This document shows positions 31,284-40,046 of a stretch of DNA of 64,000 nt, piece by piece. A model generated the notes under the pieces. The model was not told the DNA's origin. It ran no database searches and saw nothing but the letters and a program-made list of their open reading frames with translations. Source of the stretch: Streptococcus ratti FA-1 = DSM 20564. Its GTDB lineage: Bacteria; Bacillota; Bacilli; Lactobacillales; Streptococcaceae. The stretch covers positions 1,178,001 through 1,242,000 of the forward strand of contig NZ_AJTZ01000005.1 of assembly GCF_000286075.1 (NCBI RefSeq). The letters run 5' to 3'. The translations under genes and the position numbers were made by a program. Positions within the stretch are counted from its first letter, which is position 1. Each line of letters starts with the position of its first letter.

Positions 31284-31711
31284 TAATTGTAACATGTTTT
31301 TCAGCGAAAAGGGACAGTAAAATAATAATCAAGCTATTGTGAATACTAGCTATCTCCAGCAAAATCGCTCCTGCATTACTTTTAATACTCCGTTAAAATC
31401 AATATCTGATTTTATTTTTTGCATTCCTCATGTAGTGAAGGGGCGGGAAGCGACCTCATTTCTGAGTTCCATTCCTTTTTGCTGGGCCAAAGTCTTGTTG
31501 CAGCTCCTGATGGTAGAATTAGTTACAATTCTATCATCACTAGTGCAGAAAGCAAGTTAGAGAACTCAAATAAGAACAATTGCCATCCTGTAAAAATTTC
31601 TAGGTATTGAATTTTATTGAGTATAAAAAAACAATCTTTTGCTGGCAGTAGCCATTTAGCTAAATCTGCAAATCCCATTATGAAGAACTGCCAATTAGTT
31701 TTGAGCAGCAA
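31284..31711. other. Non-coding gap upstream of the exporter-like gene
   Basis: About 430 bases with no convincing gene. It holds a 13-bp near-perfect hairpin (31508-31539, TGATGGTAGAATT against AATTCTATCATCA) and a smaller AAAATC/GATTTT hairpin with a T-run near 31395-31420. A short minus-strand stretch could encode MELRNEVASRPFTT before a stop (about 31434-31478), but it lacks an open frame long enough to call. Confidence 0.55.
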
Positions 31712-31733
31712 AAAAGAGCTCGAAAGCTCTTTT
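31712..31733 (-). terminator. Terminator belonging to the pgk remnant
   Basis: AAAAGAGCT (31712-31720) pairs with AGCTCTTTT (31725-31733) around CGAA, with a T-run on both strands. It stands right after the stop codon of the pgk fragment. Confidence 0.75.
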
Positions 31734-31737
31734 CTTA

Positions 31738-31809
31738 TTATTTATCTGTCAATGCAGCCAAGCCTGGCAACACTTTACCTTCTAGTAATTCTATAGATGC
31801 ACCACCACC
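31738..31809 (-). pseudogene. Remnant of a second pgk 3' end
   Basis: Read on the minus strand this encodes [23 protein letters not shown] and a stop. The 23 residues differ from the C terminus of the intact pgk product at one position (Ile for Met), while many third codon positions differ. Homology breaks off upstream of the glycines. The fragment is 114 bases beyond the intact gene's stop and has its own terminator. Confidence 0.82.
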
Positions 31810-31833
31810 GCGTCGCAAATATCTTCACTATCA

Positions 31834-31863
31834 CAAAAAGGGTGAACTGACTCACCCTTTTTG
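31834..31863 (-). terminator. Terminator of pgk
   Basis: CAAAAAGGGTGA (31834-31845) is complementary to TCACCCTTTTTG (31852-31863). A second hairpin, TTCTACAAAAT with ATTTTGTAGAA (31882-31907), stands between it and the pgk stop. Confidence 0.85.
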
Positions 31864-31923
31864 CTAACATTTCTGCTCCTTTTCTACAAAATTCTGATTT
31901 TGTAGAAGACTGATGGTGAAATC

Positions 31924-33120
31924 TTATTTATCTGTAAGAGCTGCTAATCCCGGAAGAACCTTCCCTTCGAGAAGTTCCATGCTTGCGCCACCACCCGTAG
32001 AAATCCATGAGAATTTGTCAGCACGGCCAAGGTTGATAGCTGCGGCAGCTGAGTCACCACCACCGATGATTGATTTAACGCCTGGTTGTTTAACGATAGC
32101 GTCCATGACACCGATTGTACCAGCTTGGAAATCAGGATTTTCGAACACACCCATAGGACCGTTCCATACAACTGTTTTCGCACCAGTCAACTCTTCATCA
32201 AATTTAGCAATTGATTTAGGACCGATGTCAAGACCAAGGAAACCAGGATCTACAGCTTCACCTTCAGTATCTTTAACTTCAGTGTAATCAGCAAATGCGT
32301 TTGCTTCTTTTGAGTCAACTGGCAAAATTAATTTACCGTCTGCTTTAGCTAAAAGATCTTTGGCAATTTCAAGTTTATCTTCTTCAACAAGTGAGTCGCC
32401 GATTTCGATACCTTGTACTTTAAGGAATGTGTAAGTCATACCGCCGCCAATAAGGACTTTATCAGCTTTTTTCAGCAAGTTTTCGATAACACCAATCTTA
32501 TCTGAAACTTTTGATCCGCCAAGGATAGCGATAAATGGACGAACTGGATTATCAACAGCTTCTTGGATGTAGGCAATTTCATTTTCAAGAAGGAAACCGG
32601 CAACTGCCTTATCAACGTTTGCTGAGATACCGACATTTGATGCGTGAGCACGGTGAGCTGTTCCGAAAGCATCGTTTACAAAGATACCGTCGCCAAGGCT
32701 TGCCCAATACTTACCAAGCTCTGGATCATTTTTAGATTCTTTCTTGCCGTCAACATCTTCAAAACGAGTGTTTTCAACCAAAAGAACTTGTCCATCTTCA
32801 AGAGCATTAATAGCTGCTTCAAGTTTTTCACCACGAGTAACCCCTGGGAAAACAACTTCCTGACCCAATTTTTTAGAAAGATCAGCTGCTACAGGAGCAA
32901 GTGATTTACCTTCTTTATCTGCTTCTTCTTTCACACGTCCAAGGTGAGAGAAGAGAACCGCACGGCCACCATTTTCAATGATGTATTTAATGGTTGGTAA
33001 TGCCGCAGTAATACGGTTATCATTTGTAATAACGCCATCTTTTACAGGTACGTTAAAGTCAACACGAACGAGAACTTTCTTCCCCTTCAAATCAACGTCT
33101 TTAACAGTCAATTTTGCCAT
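31924..33120 (-). CDS. pgk: Phosphoglycerate kinase
   Basis: A 398-residue two-domain glycolytic kinase. [12 protein letters not shown] (near 18) and FSHLGR are the N-domain substrate sites; [11 protein letters not shown] and the GGGDSAAA loop near 350-357 belong to the nucleotide domain; it ends GLAALTDK. It converts 1,3-bisphosphoglycerate and ADP to 3-phosphoglycerate and ATP. A ribosome site (AAGGAG) precedes the ATG. An aldo-keto reductase gene separates it from gap. Its downstream flank carries a divergent second copy of its own 3' end. Confidence 0.97.
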   Translation of the reverse strand: MAKLTVKDVDLKGKKVLVRVDFNVPVKDGVITNDNRITAALPTIKYIIENGGRAVLFSHLGRVKEEADKEGKSLAPVAADLSKKLGQEVVFPGVTRGEKLEAAINALEDGQVLLVENTRFEDVDGKKESKNDPELGKYWASLGDGIFVNDAFGTAHRAHASNVGISANVDKAVAGFLLENEIAYIQEAVDNPVRPFIAILGGSKVSDKIGVIENLLKKADKVLIGGGMTYTFLKVQGIEIGDSLVEEDKLEIAKDLLAKADGKLILPVDSKEANAFADYTEVKDTEGEAVDPGFLGLDIGPKSIAKFDEELTGAKTVVWNGPMGVFENPDFQAGTIGVMDAIVKQPGVKSIIGGGDSAAAAINLGRADKFSWISTGGGASMELLEGKVLPGLAALTDK

Positions 33121-33334
33121 GAATATAGACTCCTTAAAATTTTTTATACATGCTAATTATATCACAAATTTTTCCAAAGTGGAATCTGTAAAGCTGTTTC
33201 ATTCCCTAATTTACAAAATAAATCCTCAATAGCGCAGCAAAAAAACTGACAAACAAAAAAGAGTAAGAACATAAAACAATGAAAAGATCTGCCCTACTCT
33301 TTTAACTAACAAACAGCCGTTGCCGCTGCTATCA

Positions 33335-34177
33335 TCAGAAACCAACCTGATCAGGATCTCGCTGGGTCTTGATCCCTTCAATCTTATCTAATTTGCTGAT
33401 ATCCTCTTCGTCCAAATCAAAATCAAAGATATGAAGATTAGCCTCAATATTCTTAGGAGTCGCCGATTTTGGCAAAGGCAAGAAACCTTTTTGCAGCGAC
33501 CAGCGCAGGGCTACTTGCGCGGCTGATTTATCGTATTTATCGGCAATTTCTTCAACCACCGGATTGCCAAAGATTGTTCCAGTTCCCAGCGGGCTGTACG
33601 CTTCCAAAAGAATATCCTTATCTCGGCAAAAAGCAACTAATTCTTCCTGAACACATCCTGGAGCCAAAAGAATTTGATTGACATGCGGTTTAACTTCAGC
33701 CGTTTCAAACAGTGCTTCCAAGTGATGAATCATAAAATTAGAAACACCAATAGCACGAACTTTCCCTGCCTTATAAGCTTCTTCCATAGCTTTCCAGACA
33801 CCGGCATTGCCAGCTTTCCAAGCGTCATTCTCCCGCAAAGCTTTGGGATTAGGCCAGTGAATCAAAAGAAGATCTAAGTAATCAACACCAAGTTTTTCAA
33901 GCGACTCATCAATAGATGCTTTAGCCAGTTCGTAATTATGTTTATCATTCCAGACCTTTGTTGTCAGAAAAATATCAGAACGTGCCAAGCCACTGTCTGC
34001 GATTGCTTTTCCGACACTGACTTCATTACCATAGACTTGTGCGGTATCTACATGGCGGTATCCCACTTTAAGAGCATGACGAACACTGTTATAAGCCTCA
34101 TCACCCTCAGAAATCTGCCAGGTTCCAAAGCCAATCTTTGGAATTTCTACACCGTTATTTAAAGTATAAACTTCCAT
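33335..34177 (-). CDS. Aldo/keto reductase (AKR, 2,5-diketogluconate reductase-like)
   Basis: A 280-residue NADPH-dependent reductase. The tetrad is readable: Asp and Tyr in VDTAQVYGNE, Lys in LTTKVWND, His in LLLIHWP; the cofactor end has LPLPKSATPKNIEANL. Not closely similar to the 2302-3270 reductase. It has GGAGG seven bases before its ATG. It lies between gap and pgk with 160-430 bases on each side, next to a BOX-like repeat, so it may be an addition to an otherwise glycolytic block. Substrate unknown. Confidence 0.88.
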   Translation of the reverse strand: MEVYTLNNGVEIPKIGFGTWQISEGDEAYNSVRHALKVGYRHVDTAQVYGNEVSVGKAIADSGLARSDIFLTTKVWNDKHNYELAKASIDESLEKLGVDYLDLLLIHWPNPKALRENDAWKAGNAGVWKAMEEAYKAGKVRAIGVSNFMIHHLEALFETAEVKPHVNQILLAPGCVQEELVAFCRDKDILLEAYSPLGTGTIFGNPVVEEIADKYDKSAAQVALRWSLQKGFLPLPKSATPKNIEANLHIFDFDLDEEDISKLDKIEGIKTQRDPDQVGF

Positions 34178-34289
34178 ATTGCTCCTCCATTTTAAAAGTC
34201 TCCATTGGATTGTAGGATTCTTTAATAATTTCTTTCACATCCTCTGCCATTAAATTAACAAAACGATCGTTAAACAAGATAAGTGCCAT
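34155..34289 (-). CDS. Possible small protein overlapping the aldo/keto reductase start
   Basis: A 44-residue frame (MALILFNDRFVNLMAEDV... ending SLYFK) that runs into the first codons of the next gene in another frame. The composition is protein-like (helical, charged), but the ribosome site is weak and I recognise no family. It could be a small gene, the worn end of a larger one, or chance. Confidence 0.25.
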   Translation of the reverse strand: MALILFNDRFVNLMAEDVKEIIKESYNPMETFKMEEQYGSLYFK

Positions 34290-34324
34290 CCTGAATATTT
34301 GAACGGATATCCTGGCAGATACTG

Positions 34325-34427
34325 ATACTCAATGAAAATCACAATCAGACTAGGCGACGCAGATGCAGATAGAACTGTCTTCATCAAATCAAGGCAACAA
34401 GGTCTGAGTTTGCTTTTCGAAGAGTAT
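34325..34427. repeat. BOX-like repeat, copy 2
   Basis: Begins ATACTCAATGAAAATC and ends TTTTCGAAGAGTAT, with CTAGGCGACG and GCAGATAGAACTG between, text typical of pneumococcal BOX elements. It is very close to copy 3 (62186) and more distant from copy 1 (11411). Sits between gap and the aldo-keto reductase gene. Confidence 0.8.
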
Positions 34428-34604
34428 GAGATATTTAGGCCTTACTTTGCCTATAAAATCGCCTCTCTTTTATCTATGAAACAGCTTTCCTTTATTATAG
34501 CACCGGCTTTTATAAAAATCTATAATTTTAAAATAATAGATACAGCCTTTTAACTTATTTAAAACAAGAAAAAAGAAGGCCGAAGCCTTCTTTCACAATC
34601 ACTT

Positions 34605-35618
34605 TTATTTAGCGATTTTTGCGAAGTACTCAAGAGTACGAACAAGTTGTGAAGTGTATGACATTTCATTGTCGTACCAAGAAACAACTTTAACCAATTG
34701 TTTGCCATCAACAGTTTGTACTTTAGTTTGAGTAGCATCGAACAACGAACCGTATGAGATACCAACGATATCTGATGAAACGATTGGATCTTCAGTGTAT
34801 CCGTATGATTCATTTGAAGCTGCTTTCATAGCCGCGTTAACTTCATCAACAGTAACTTCTTTATCAAGAACTGCTACCAATTCAGTAACTGATCCAGTTG
34901 GAACAGGAACACGTTGAGCAGCACCATCAAGTTTGCCGTTCAATTCAGGAATAACAAGACCGATAGCTTTTGCAGCACCAGTTGAGTTAGGAACGATGTT
35001 AGCTGCAGCAGCGCGAGCACGACGAAGGTCACCTTTGCGGTGTGGTCCGTCAAGAACCATTTGGTCACCAGTGTAAGCGTGGATAGTAGTCATCAAACCT
35101 TGTTTAACACCAAAGTTATCCTGTAAAGCTTTTGCCATTGGAGCAAGACAGTTTGTAGTACATGAAGCACCTGAGATAACTGTTTCAGTACCGTCAAGGA
35201 TTTCATGGTTAGTGTTGAAAACGATTGTTTTAACATCATTTCCGCCAGGAGCTGTGATAACAACTTTCTTAGCACCACCGTTAGCATGCAAATGTTTTTC
35301 AGCAGCTTCTTTAGTTGCAAAGAAACCAGTTGCTTCAAGAACGATTTCTACACCGTCAGCAGCCCAATCAATTTTTGTTGGATCAGCTTCAGCAGAAACT
35401 TTAACGAATTTGCCGTTTACTTCAAATCCACCTTCTTTAACTTCAACGTTACCGTCGAAGCGACCTTGAGTTGAATCATATTTCAACAAGTGTGCAAGCA
35501 TGTTTGGATCTGTAAGGTCGTTGATGCGTGTAACTTCAACACCTTCTACGTTTTGGATACGACGGAAAGCAAGACGTCCGATACGACCGAAACCGTTAAT
35601 ACCAACTTTAACTACCAT
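34605..35618 (-). CDS. gap: Glyceraldehyde-3-phosphate dehydrogenase
   Basis: A 337-residue phosphorylating GAPDH: NAD motif [11 protein letters not shown] at the start, catalytic cysteine in [12 protein letters not shown] (near 152), and [12 protein letters not shown] near the C terminus. Key step of glycolysis; in streptococci it is also found on the cell surface. The start at 35618 is chosen because GGAGG lies ten bases before it; the frame extends 27 bases further without a ribosome site. Called gapC or gapA in different streptococci. Confidence 0.97.
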   Translation of the reverse strand: MVVKVGINGFGRIGRLAFRRIQNVEGVEVTRINDLTDPNMLAHLLKYDSTQGRFDGNVEVKEGGFEVNGKFVKVSAEADPTKIDWAADGVEIVLEATGFFATKEAAEKHLHANGGAKKVVITAPGGNDVKTIVFNTNHEILDGTETVISGASCTTNCLAPMAKALQDNFGVKQGLMTTIHAYTGDQMVLDGPHRKGDLRRARAAAANIVPNSTGAAKAIGLVIPELNGKLDGAAQRVPVPTGSVTELVAVLDKEVTVDEVNAAMKAASNESYGYTEDPIVSSDIVGISYGSLFDATQTKVQTVDGKQLVKVVSWYDNEMSYTSQLVRTLEYFAKIAK

Positions 35619-35731
35619 TAGTGATTTCCTCCTTATGAAAATCAAAAAAATTTATTTTAAAAGGCAGGGCCTTTTAGACAATTGTGAAAAGATTAACTTA
35701 CACAAGTATAAAGCAACCTTTTAACACCCTT

Positions 35732-35769
35732 ATTATATAATTATTTTAAGAAAATTGCAAACGATTTTC
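35732..35769 (-). promoter_or_regulatory. gap promoter with cre-like site
   Basis: On the minus strand TTGCAA (35760-35755), 17 bases, TATAAT (35737-35732). TGCAAACGATTTTC (35756-35769) resembles a catabolite-responsive element and covers the -35. The leader is about 110 bases. Confidence 0.65.
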
Positions 35770-35783
35770 CTTGATGAAAAGAA

Positions 35784-35841
35784 AAAAAGGAGAACGAAAA
35801 GGAAGCTTTGTCAAGCTAAATTTCACGTTTTCCTTTTTTAT
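35784..35841 (-). terminator. Terminator of the rpsL-rpsG-fusA operon
   Basis: AAAAAAGGAGAACG at the left pairs with CGTTTTCCTTTTTT at the right with one wobble; an inner AGCTT/AAGCT hairpin fills the loop. It stands 42 bases after the fusA stop and separates fusA from the gap promoter. Confidence 0.75.
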
Positions 35842-35882
35842 GAAAGAAGTAAATCTGCGCAGCAGCTAAGCTATCAGGCAGC

Positions 35883-37964
35883 TTAGGCCTCTCCTGCGTT
35901 TTTCTTGATGATTTCTTCCTGAACAGATTTTGGAACATCTTCGTAGTGGTCAAATACCATCATGAAAGTACCGCGACCTTGAGAAGCAGAACGAAGAACA
36001 GTTGCGTAACCAAACATTTCAGCAAGCGGAACAAAGGCACGAACGATTTGGCTGTTTCCGTGTGCTTCCATACCGTCTACGCGACCGCGACGAGCAGTCA
36101 CATGCCCCATAACATCACCAAGGTTTTCTTCTGGAACAGTAATTGTGACAAGCATCATTGGTTCAAGGATAACAGGCTGTGCCGTCTTAGCAGCTTCTTT
36201 AAGCGCCAGAGATGCAGCGATCTTGAAGGCTGTTTCAGATGAGTCGACATCGTGGTAAGAACCATCGTAAAGTTTTGCTTTGATATCAACCATTGGGTAA
36301 CCAGCAAGAACACCGTTAGCCATAGATTCTTGAAGACCTTTTTCTACTGCTGGAATGAATTCACGCGGAACCACACCACCAACGATAGCATTTTCAAATT
36401 CGAAGCCTTTACCTTCTTCATTTGGTGTAAATTCAATCCAAACATCACCAAATTGACCTTTACCACCAGATTGACGTTTGAAGAATCCGCGTGCTTGGGT
36501 AGCTTGACGGAATGTTTCACGGTAAGATACCTGAGGCGCACCTACGTTAGCTTCAACCTTGTGTTCACGTTTCAAACGGTCAACAAGGACATCCAAGTGA
36601 AGCTCACCCATACCAGAGATAACAGTTTCACCTGTTTCAGCGTTAGTTTCAACACGGAAGGTTGGATCTTCTTCAGCCAATTTTTGAAGACCGATAGCCA
36701 TTTTATCTTGGTCAGCTTTTGTCTTAGGTTCAACCATAAGCTGGATAACTGGTTCTGGGACTTCAATTGACTCAAGAATAATTTTAGCTTTTTCATCAGT
36801 CAATGAGTCACCAGTTGTCGTATCTTTCAAACCAATAGCAGCTGCGATATCGCCTGAGTAAACAGTTTCAATTTCTTTACGGCTGTTAGCATGCATTTGC
36901 AGGATACGTCCGATACGTTCACGTTTACCTTTAGTTGTGTTCAAGACGTAAGAACCAGAGTTCATTACCCCTGAGTAAACACGGATGAAAGTCAAACGGC
37001 CTACAAATGGGTCAGTCATAATCTTGAAAGCAAGTGCTGCAAATGGTTCATCATCAGATGCTGGGCGAGTTTCTTCTTCGTCTGTATCAGGATTGACACC
37101 TTTAATTGCTGGAACATCAAGCGGGCTTGGAAGATAGTCCAAAACCGCATCAAGCATCATTTGAACACCTTTGTTTTTGAAGGCGGAACCGCAAAGAACA
37201 GGGTAGAACTCTACATTGATAGTAGCTTTACGGATAGCTGCTTTCAATTCTGCTTCAGTGATTTCTTCACCTTCCAGATATTTCATCATGAGGTCTTCAT
37301 CAGTTTCTGCTACTGCTTCAATTAATTTTTCACGGTATTCATTAGCTTGATCTACATATTCAGCTGGAATATCTTCTTCAAGAATATCTGTACCAAGGTC
37401 ATTGGTATAGATTTCCGCTTTCATTGTTACCAAGTCAATGATTCCTTGGAAATCATCTTCAGCACCGATTGGCAGTTGAATTGGGTGAGCATTTGCCTGA
37501 AGGCGGTCATGAAGCGTGCTTACTGAATAAAGGAAATCAGCGCCGATTTTATCCATCTTATTAGCAAATACGATACGAGGAACACCGTATTCAGTCGCTT
37601 GACGCCAAACAGTTTCTGTCTGAGGTTCTACACCTGATTGTGCATCAAGAACAGTTACAGCACCGTCTAATACACGGAGAGAACGTTGCACTTCGATTGT
37701 GAAGTCCACGTGTCCTGGTGTGTCGATGATGTTAACACGAGTGTCTTTCCATTGAGCAGTTGTAGCGGCTGAAGTGATTGTGATACCGCGTTCTTGCTCT
37801 TGTTCCATCCAGTCCATTTGTGAAGCACCTTCGTGGGTTTCACCGATTTTATGGATTTTACCAGTATAGTAAAGAATACGCTCTGTTGTTGTTGTTTTAC
37901 CAGCATCAACGTGAGCCATGATACCGATATTACGAGTTTTTTCAAGTGAAAATTCGCGAGCCAT
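35883..37964 (-). CDS. fusA: Elongation factor G
   Basis: A 693-residue translational GTPase. G1 [15 protein letters not shown] (near 17), G2 region [12 protein letters not shown]3 [10 protein letters not shown]4 NKMD, then domains II-V. It drives ribosome translocation. Third gene of the str operon (rpsL-rpsG-fusA), but about 400 bases of structured DNA lie between rpsG and fusA. The fusA start has only a modest ribosome site (AGGAGAAA). Confidence 0.97.
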   Translation of the reverse strand: MAREFSLEKTRNIGIMAHVDAGKTTTTERILYYTGKIHKIGETHEGASQMDWMEQEQERGITITSAATTAQWKDTRVNIIDTPGHVDFTIEVQRSLRVLDGAVTVLDAQSGVEPQTETVWRQATEYGVPRIVFANKMDKIGADFLYSVSTLHDRLQANAHPIQLPIGAEDDFQGIIDLVTMKAEIYTNDLGTDILEEDIPAEYVDQANEYREKLIEAVAETDEDLMMKYLEGEEITEAELKAAIRKATINVEFYPVLCGSAFKNKGVQMMLDAVLDYLPSPLDVPAIKGVNPDTDEEETRPASDDEPFAALAFKIMTDPFVGRLTFIRVYSGVMNSGSYVLNTTKGKRERIGRILQMHANSRKEIETVYSGDIAAAIGLKDTTTGDSLTDEKAKIILESIEVPEPVIQLMVEPKTKADQDKMAIGLQKLAEEDPTFRVETNAETGETVISGMGELHLDVLVDRLKREHKVEANVGAPQVSYRETFRQATQARGFFKRQSGGKGQFGDVWIEFTPNEEGKGFEFENAIVGGVVPREFIPAVEKGLQESMANGVLAGYPMVDIKAKLYDGSYHDVDSSETAFKIAASLALKEAAKTAQPVILEPMMLVTITVPEENLGDVMGHVTARRGRVDGMEAHGNSQIVRAFVPLAEMFGYATVLRSASQGRGTFMMVFDHYEDVPKSVQEEIIKKNAGEA

Positions 37965-38100
37965 TGTGGTTTTTCTCCTATAATTTTTATTTACTTTTTT
38001 ATTCTAACATTATTTTAGAAAGAACGGATAGGCAGGACCTACCCGTTCTCGCATCGTTTTTCATTTTTTCCTGTGGAAGATGGGTGACAGCCCAGCTCTA

Positions 38101-38200
38101 ATAGAACTTAGTATGAGTAGCAAACCTACCGTGAAAAAAGATGAACTTCCTCATGCGCAAGCGCACAGCGTCAGTTCTCTGTTTTTCACTAGCATGCTAA
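38101..38200. repeat. Structured intergenic repeat, copy 4
   Basis: GTGAAAAA faces TTTTTCAC; the apical arms are TGCGC and GCGCA, followed by CAGCGTCA. The outer arms (GAGTAGC with GCTAACTC) pair imperfectly. The skeleton is that of copies 2 and 3. Confidence 0.65.
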
Positions 38201-38250
38201 CTCTTTGCATCTTATTCTTAGTTGAATTTTAGCTACAAATGTCCTATCTT

Positions 38251-38347
38251 AACTGAACCCGGCCGGCGTACTGCCAGTGAAAAAAGATAAGTTTCCTTGG
38301 TTGTAAACAACCAGCGTCATCTTCCTATTTTTCACCTGTACGCCCGC
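38251..38347. repeat. Structured intergenic repeat, copy 3 (best formed)
   Basis: GGCGTAC (38265-38271) pairs exactly with GTACGCC (38338-38344). GTGAAAAA (38277-38284) pairs with TTTTTCAC (38328-38335). GGTTGT pairs with ACAACC at the tip, followed by AGCGTCA. The three nested stems share position but not sequence with the other copies, apart from the GTGAAAAA arm. Confidence 0.7.
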
Positions 38348-38363
38348 CCTTGGTATCTTAATC

Positions 38364-38834
38364 TTACCAGCGGAAGTGTGCAAAAGCACGGTTAGCTTCA
38401 GCCATACGGTGTGTATCTTCACGTTTCTTAACTGAGGCACCTGTATTATTGGACGCATCTAAGATTTCTTTTGCAAGACGATCTTTCATTGTGTGTTCGC
38501 CACGAGCACGTGACGCAGTTACCAACCAACGAAGACCTAATGTTGTCCGACGTTCTGGACGAACTTCAACTGGAACTTGGTAGTTAGAACCACCAACACG
38601 GCGGGCACGAACTTCAAGAACTGGCATGATATTTTCCATTGCCGTCTCAAATACTTCAAGTGCATCATTTCCTGTTGCTTCCTTAATTTGTTCGAAAGCT
38701 CCATAAACAATAGATGATGCTGTACCACGTTTACCATCAAGCATAACGCGGTTGATAAGACGTGTTACAAGTTTTGAATTGTATAATGGATCTGGCAATA
38801 CTTCGCGCTTAGGCGCACGGTTTTTACGACTCAT
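38364..38834 (-). CDS. rpsG: 30S ribosomal protein S7
   Basis: A 156-residue S7 protein ([20 protein letters not shown] start, ...[19 protein letters not shown] end), which nucleates assembly of the 30S head on 16S rRNA. In E. coli S7 also represses its own operon by binding the intercistronic mRNA. Full length. It follows rpsL by 17 bases with an AAGGGAG ribosome site. Confidence 0.97.
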   Translation of the reverse strand: MSRKNRAPKREVLPDPLYNSKLVTRLINRVMLDGKRGTASSIVYGAFEQIKEATGNDALEVFETAMENIMPVLEVRARRVGGSNYQVPVEVRPERRTTLGLRWLVTASRARGEHTMKDRLAKEILDASNNTGASVKKREDTHRMAEANRAFAHFRW

Positions 38835-38851
38835 TTCTTAATCTCCCTTCC

Positions 38852-39265
38852 TTATGCTTTTGGCTTCTTAGTACCATATTTAGAACGGCCTTGTTTACGA
38901 TCAGTAACACCGGCAGTATCCAGTGCACCACGAACGATATGGTAACGTACCCCTGGAAGGTCTTTTACACGTCCGCCACGAATAAGAACAACACTGTGTT
39001 CCTGCAGGTTGTGGCCAATACCTGGAATATAGGCCGTTACTTCGATAAGGTTACTCAAACGAACACGAGCAAATTTACGAAGGGCTGAGTTAGGTTTCTT
39101 AGGTGTCATTGTTCCGACACGTGTAGCAACACCACGTTTTTGAGGTGCAGCAAGTTTAGTATGAACTTTTTTATGGCTGTTGTAACCAATGTTCAATGCT
39201 GGTGAGTCAGATTTTTCTACTTTAGACTTACGTGGTTTACGTACCAACTGGTTAATTGTAGGCAT
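38852..39265 (-). CDS. rpsL: 30S ribosomal protein S12
   Basis: A 137-residue S12 protein with the decoding-site loops [17 protein letters not shown] and [14 protein letters not shown]. The lysines at the positions altered in streptomycin-resistant strains appear unchanged (PKKPNSA and VKDLPG), the usual sensitive form. First gene of the str operon, read from a strong promoter with a leader of about 130 bases. Confidence 0.97.
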   Translation of the reverse strand: MPTINQLVRKPRKSKVEKSDSPALNIGYNSHKKVHTKLAAPQKRGVATRVGTMTPKKPNSALRKFARVRLSNLIEVTAYIPGIGHNLQEHSVVLIRGGRVKDLPGVRYHIVRGALDTAGVTDRKQGRSKYGTKKPKA

Positions 39266-39400
39266 CTACATTCTCCTGTAAAATTTTTATTTTGGTTGAC
39301 ATAGCACTCGGTGACAGCCCATGTCTGTGTGTACTTTGCAACATTTGTCAGCACGTCTCTGTACACTTTTGAGAGACCAAAAGTAAAAAGTACCGCTTAT
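39266..39400 (-). ncRNA. rpsL mRNA leader with possible structure
   Basis: About 130 transcribed bases before rpsL. They include GTGTACAGAG near a facing GTACAC, and the 12-mer TGGGCTGTCACC, whose other copy lies between rpsG and fusA on the same operon. An autoregulatory leader is possible, but no known motif is recognised. Confidence 0.35.
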
Positions 39401-39401
39401 C

Positions 39402-39430
39402 ATAGTAACACAGCGGCAACGCTTTGTCAA
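39402..39430 (-). promoter_or_regulatory. str operon (rpsL) promoter
   Basis: On the minus strand TTGACA (39430-39425), 17 bases, TACTAT (39407-39402). Confidence 0.82.
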
Positions 39431-39532
39431 TAGTTTTTTCCTGTTCTTATACCTCTGCAAAAAATAAAAACAAAAGCCCAAAAATTATAAGTTCATTATG
39501 CATTTTGGCTCCGCATATTACGCATATTATCT

Positions 39533-39592
39533 GATAAAAAACTGAGGCAGACACATACGATTTTCCTGCAATCATGTGTGTCTGTCTCAGAC
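39533..39592 (-). terminator. Terminator after the repeat lipoprotein gene
   Basis: TGAGGCAGACACA pairs with TGTGTCTGTCTCA around a 20-base loop; on the minus strand it is followed by TTTTTT. It starts 17 bases beyond the gene's stop codon. Confidence 0.8.
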
Positions 39593-39608
39593 GCTTTTAC
39601 TGATATTA

Positions 39609-39974
39609 TTAAGGGGTTACCTGAACGCTTCCGTCCGGATTGACTTTCACACTGGAGTCGCCATTGTTAGCTTCGATGCCATCCTCGCCTACTTTAGCAC
39701 TGGAATCACCATTTTCCGCTTCAATTTCACCATCTTGATTAACTTCAGCTTTGGAATTGCCATTATCAGCTTTAATCTTTCCATCATCTACTTCGGCAGT
39801 ATCATCACCATTGCTGGCTTTAATCTTTCCCTTGTCAACAGAAGCTTTTTTCTTCTTCGTTGTTCTAGACGTTTTCTGAGATGTATCTGTCTTTGAATCT
39901 TTTTTCGAGTCACTGCAGGCAGTTAACCCAACTAAGAGGAGTAAAGACAAAACGGCAATTGTTGTTTTCTTCAT
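39609..39974 (-). CDS. Small lipoprotein with tandem NGD repeats
   Basis: A 121-residue lipoprotein. The signal peptide ends in LVGLTAC, with the lipid-bearing cysteine at residue 20, followed by a Ser/Thr/Lys-rich linker. From about residue 48 there are four imperfect 15-17-residue repeats of the form DG.I.A.NGDS.A.V, ending SVQVTP. This is a regular, strongly acidic array that could form a small beta-solenoid or bind cations. No known function. It is downstream of purR with its own terminator; 72 bases separate it from purR. Confidence 0.75.
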   Translation of the reverse strand: MKKTTIAVLSLLLLVGLTACSDSKKDSKTDTSQKTSRTTKKKKASVDKGKIKASNGDDTAEVDDGKIKADNGNSKAEVNQDGEIEAENGDSSAKVGEDGIEANNGDSSVKVNPDGSVQVTP

Positions 39975-40046
39975 AAGAAACCTCCTTAATTATTGCTATC
40001 ATTATATCATAGTTTTTGAAATTTTTCTAACAATTCACAGACAGCA

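Larger units (their letters stand above)
37965..38363. other. Structured non-coding gap between rpsG and fusA
   Basis: No gene is seen. It holds a hairpin AGAACGGATAGG with CCTACCCGTTCT (38021-38049, one mismatch), a 12-base sequence GGTGACAGCCCA (38083-38094) repeated in the rpsL leader, and two copies of the structured repeat found in the msm operon (38101-38200 and 38251-38347). Confidence 0.7.

Noticed and set aside
31523..31711. 62-codon minus-strand frame upstream of the exporter-like gene
   Set aside because: No ribosome site and no recognisable family; it crosses a strong hairpin and ends next to the pgk remnant terminator.
36252..36770. 172-codon plus-strand frame opposite fusA
   Set aside because: A long antisense frame is expected opposite a highly biased conserved gene; no ribosome site or family.
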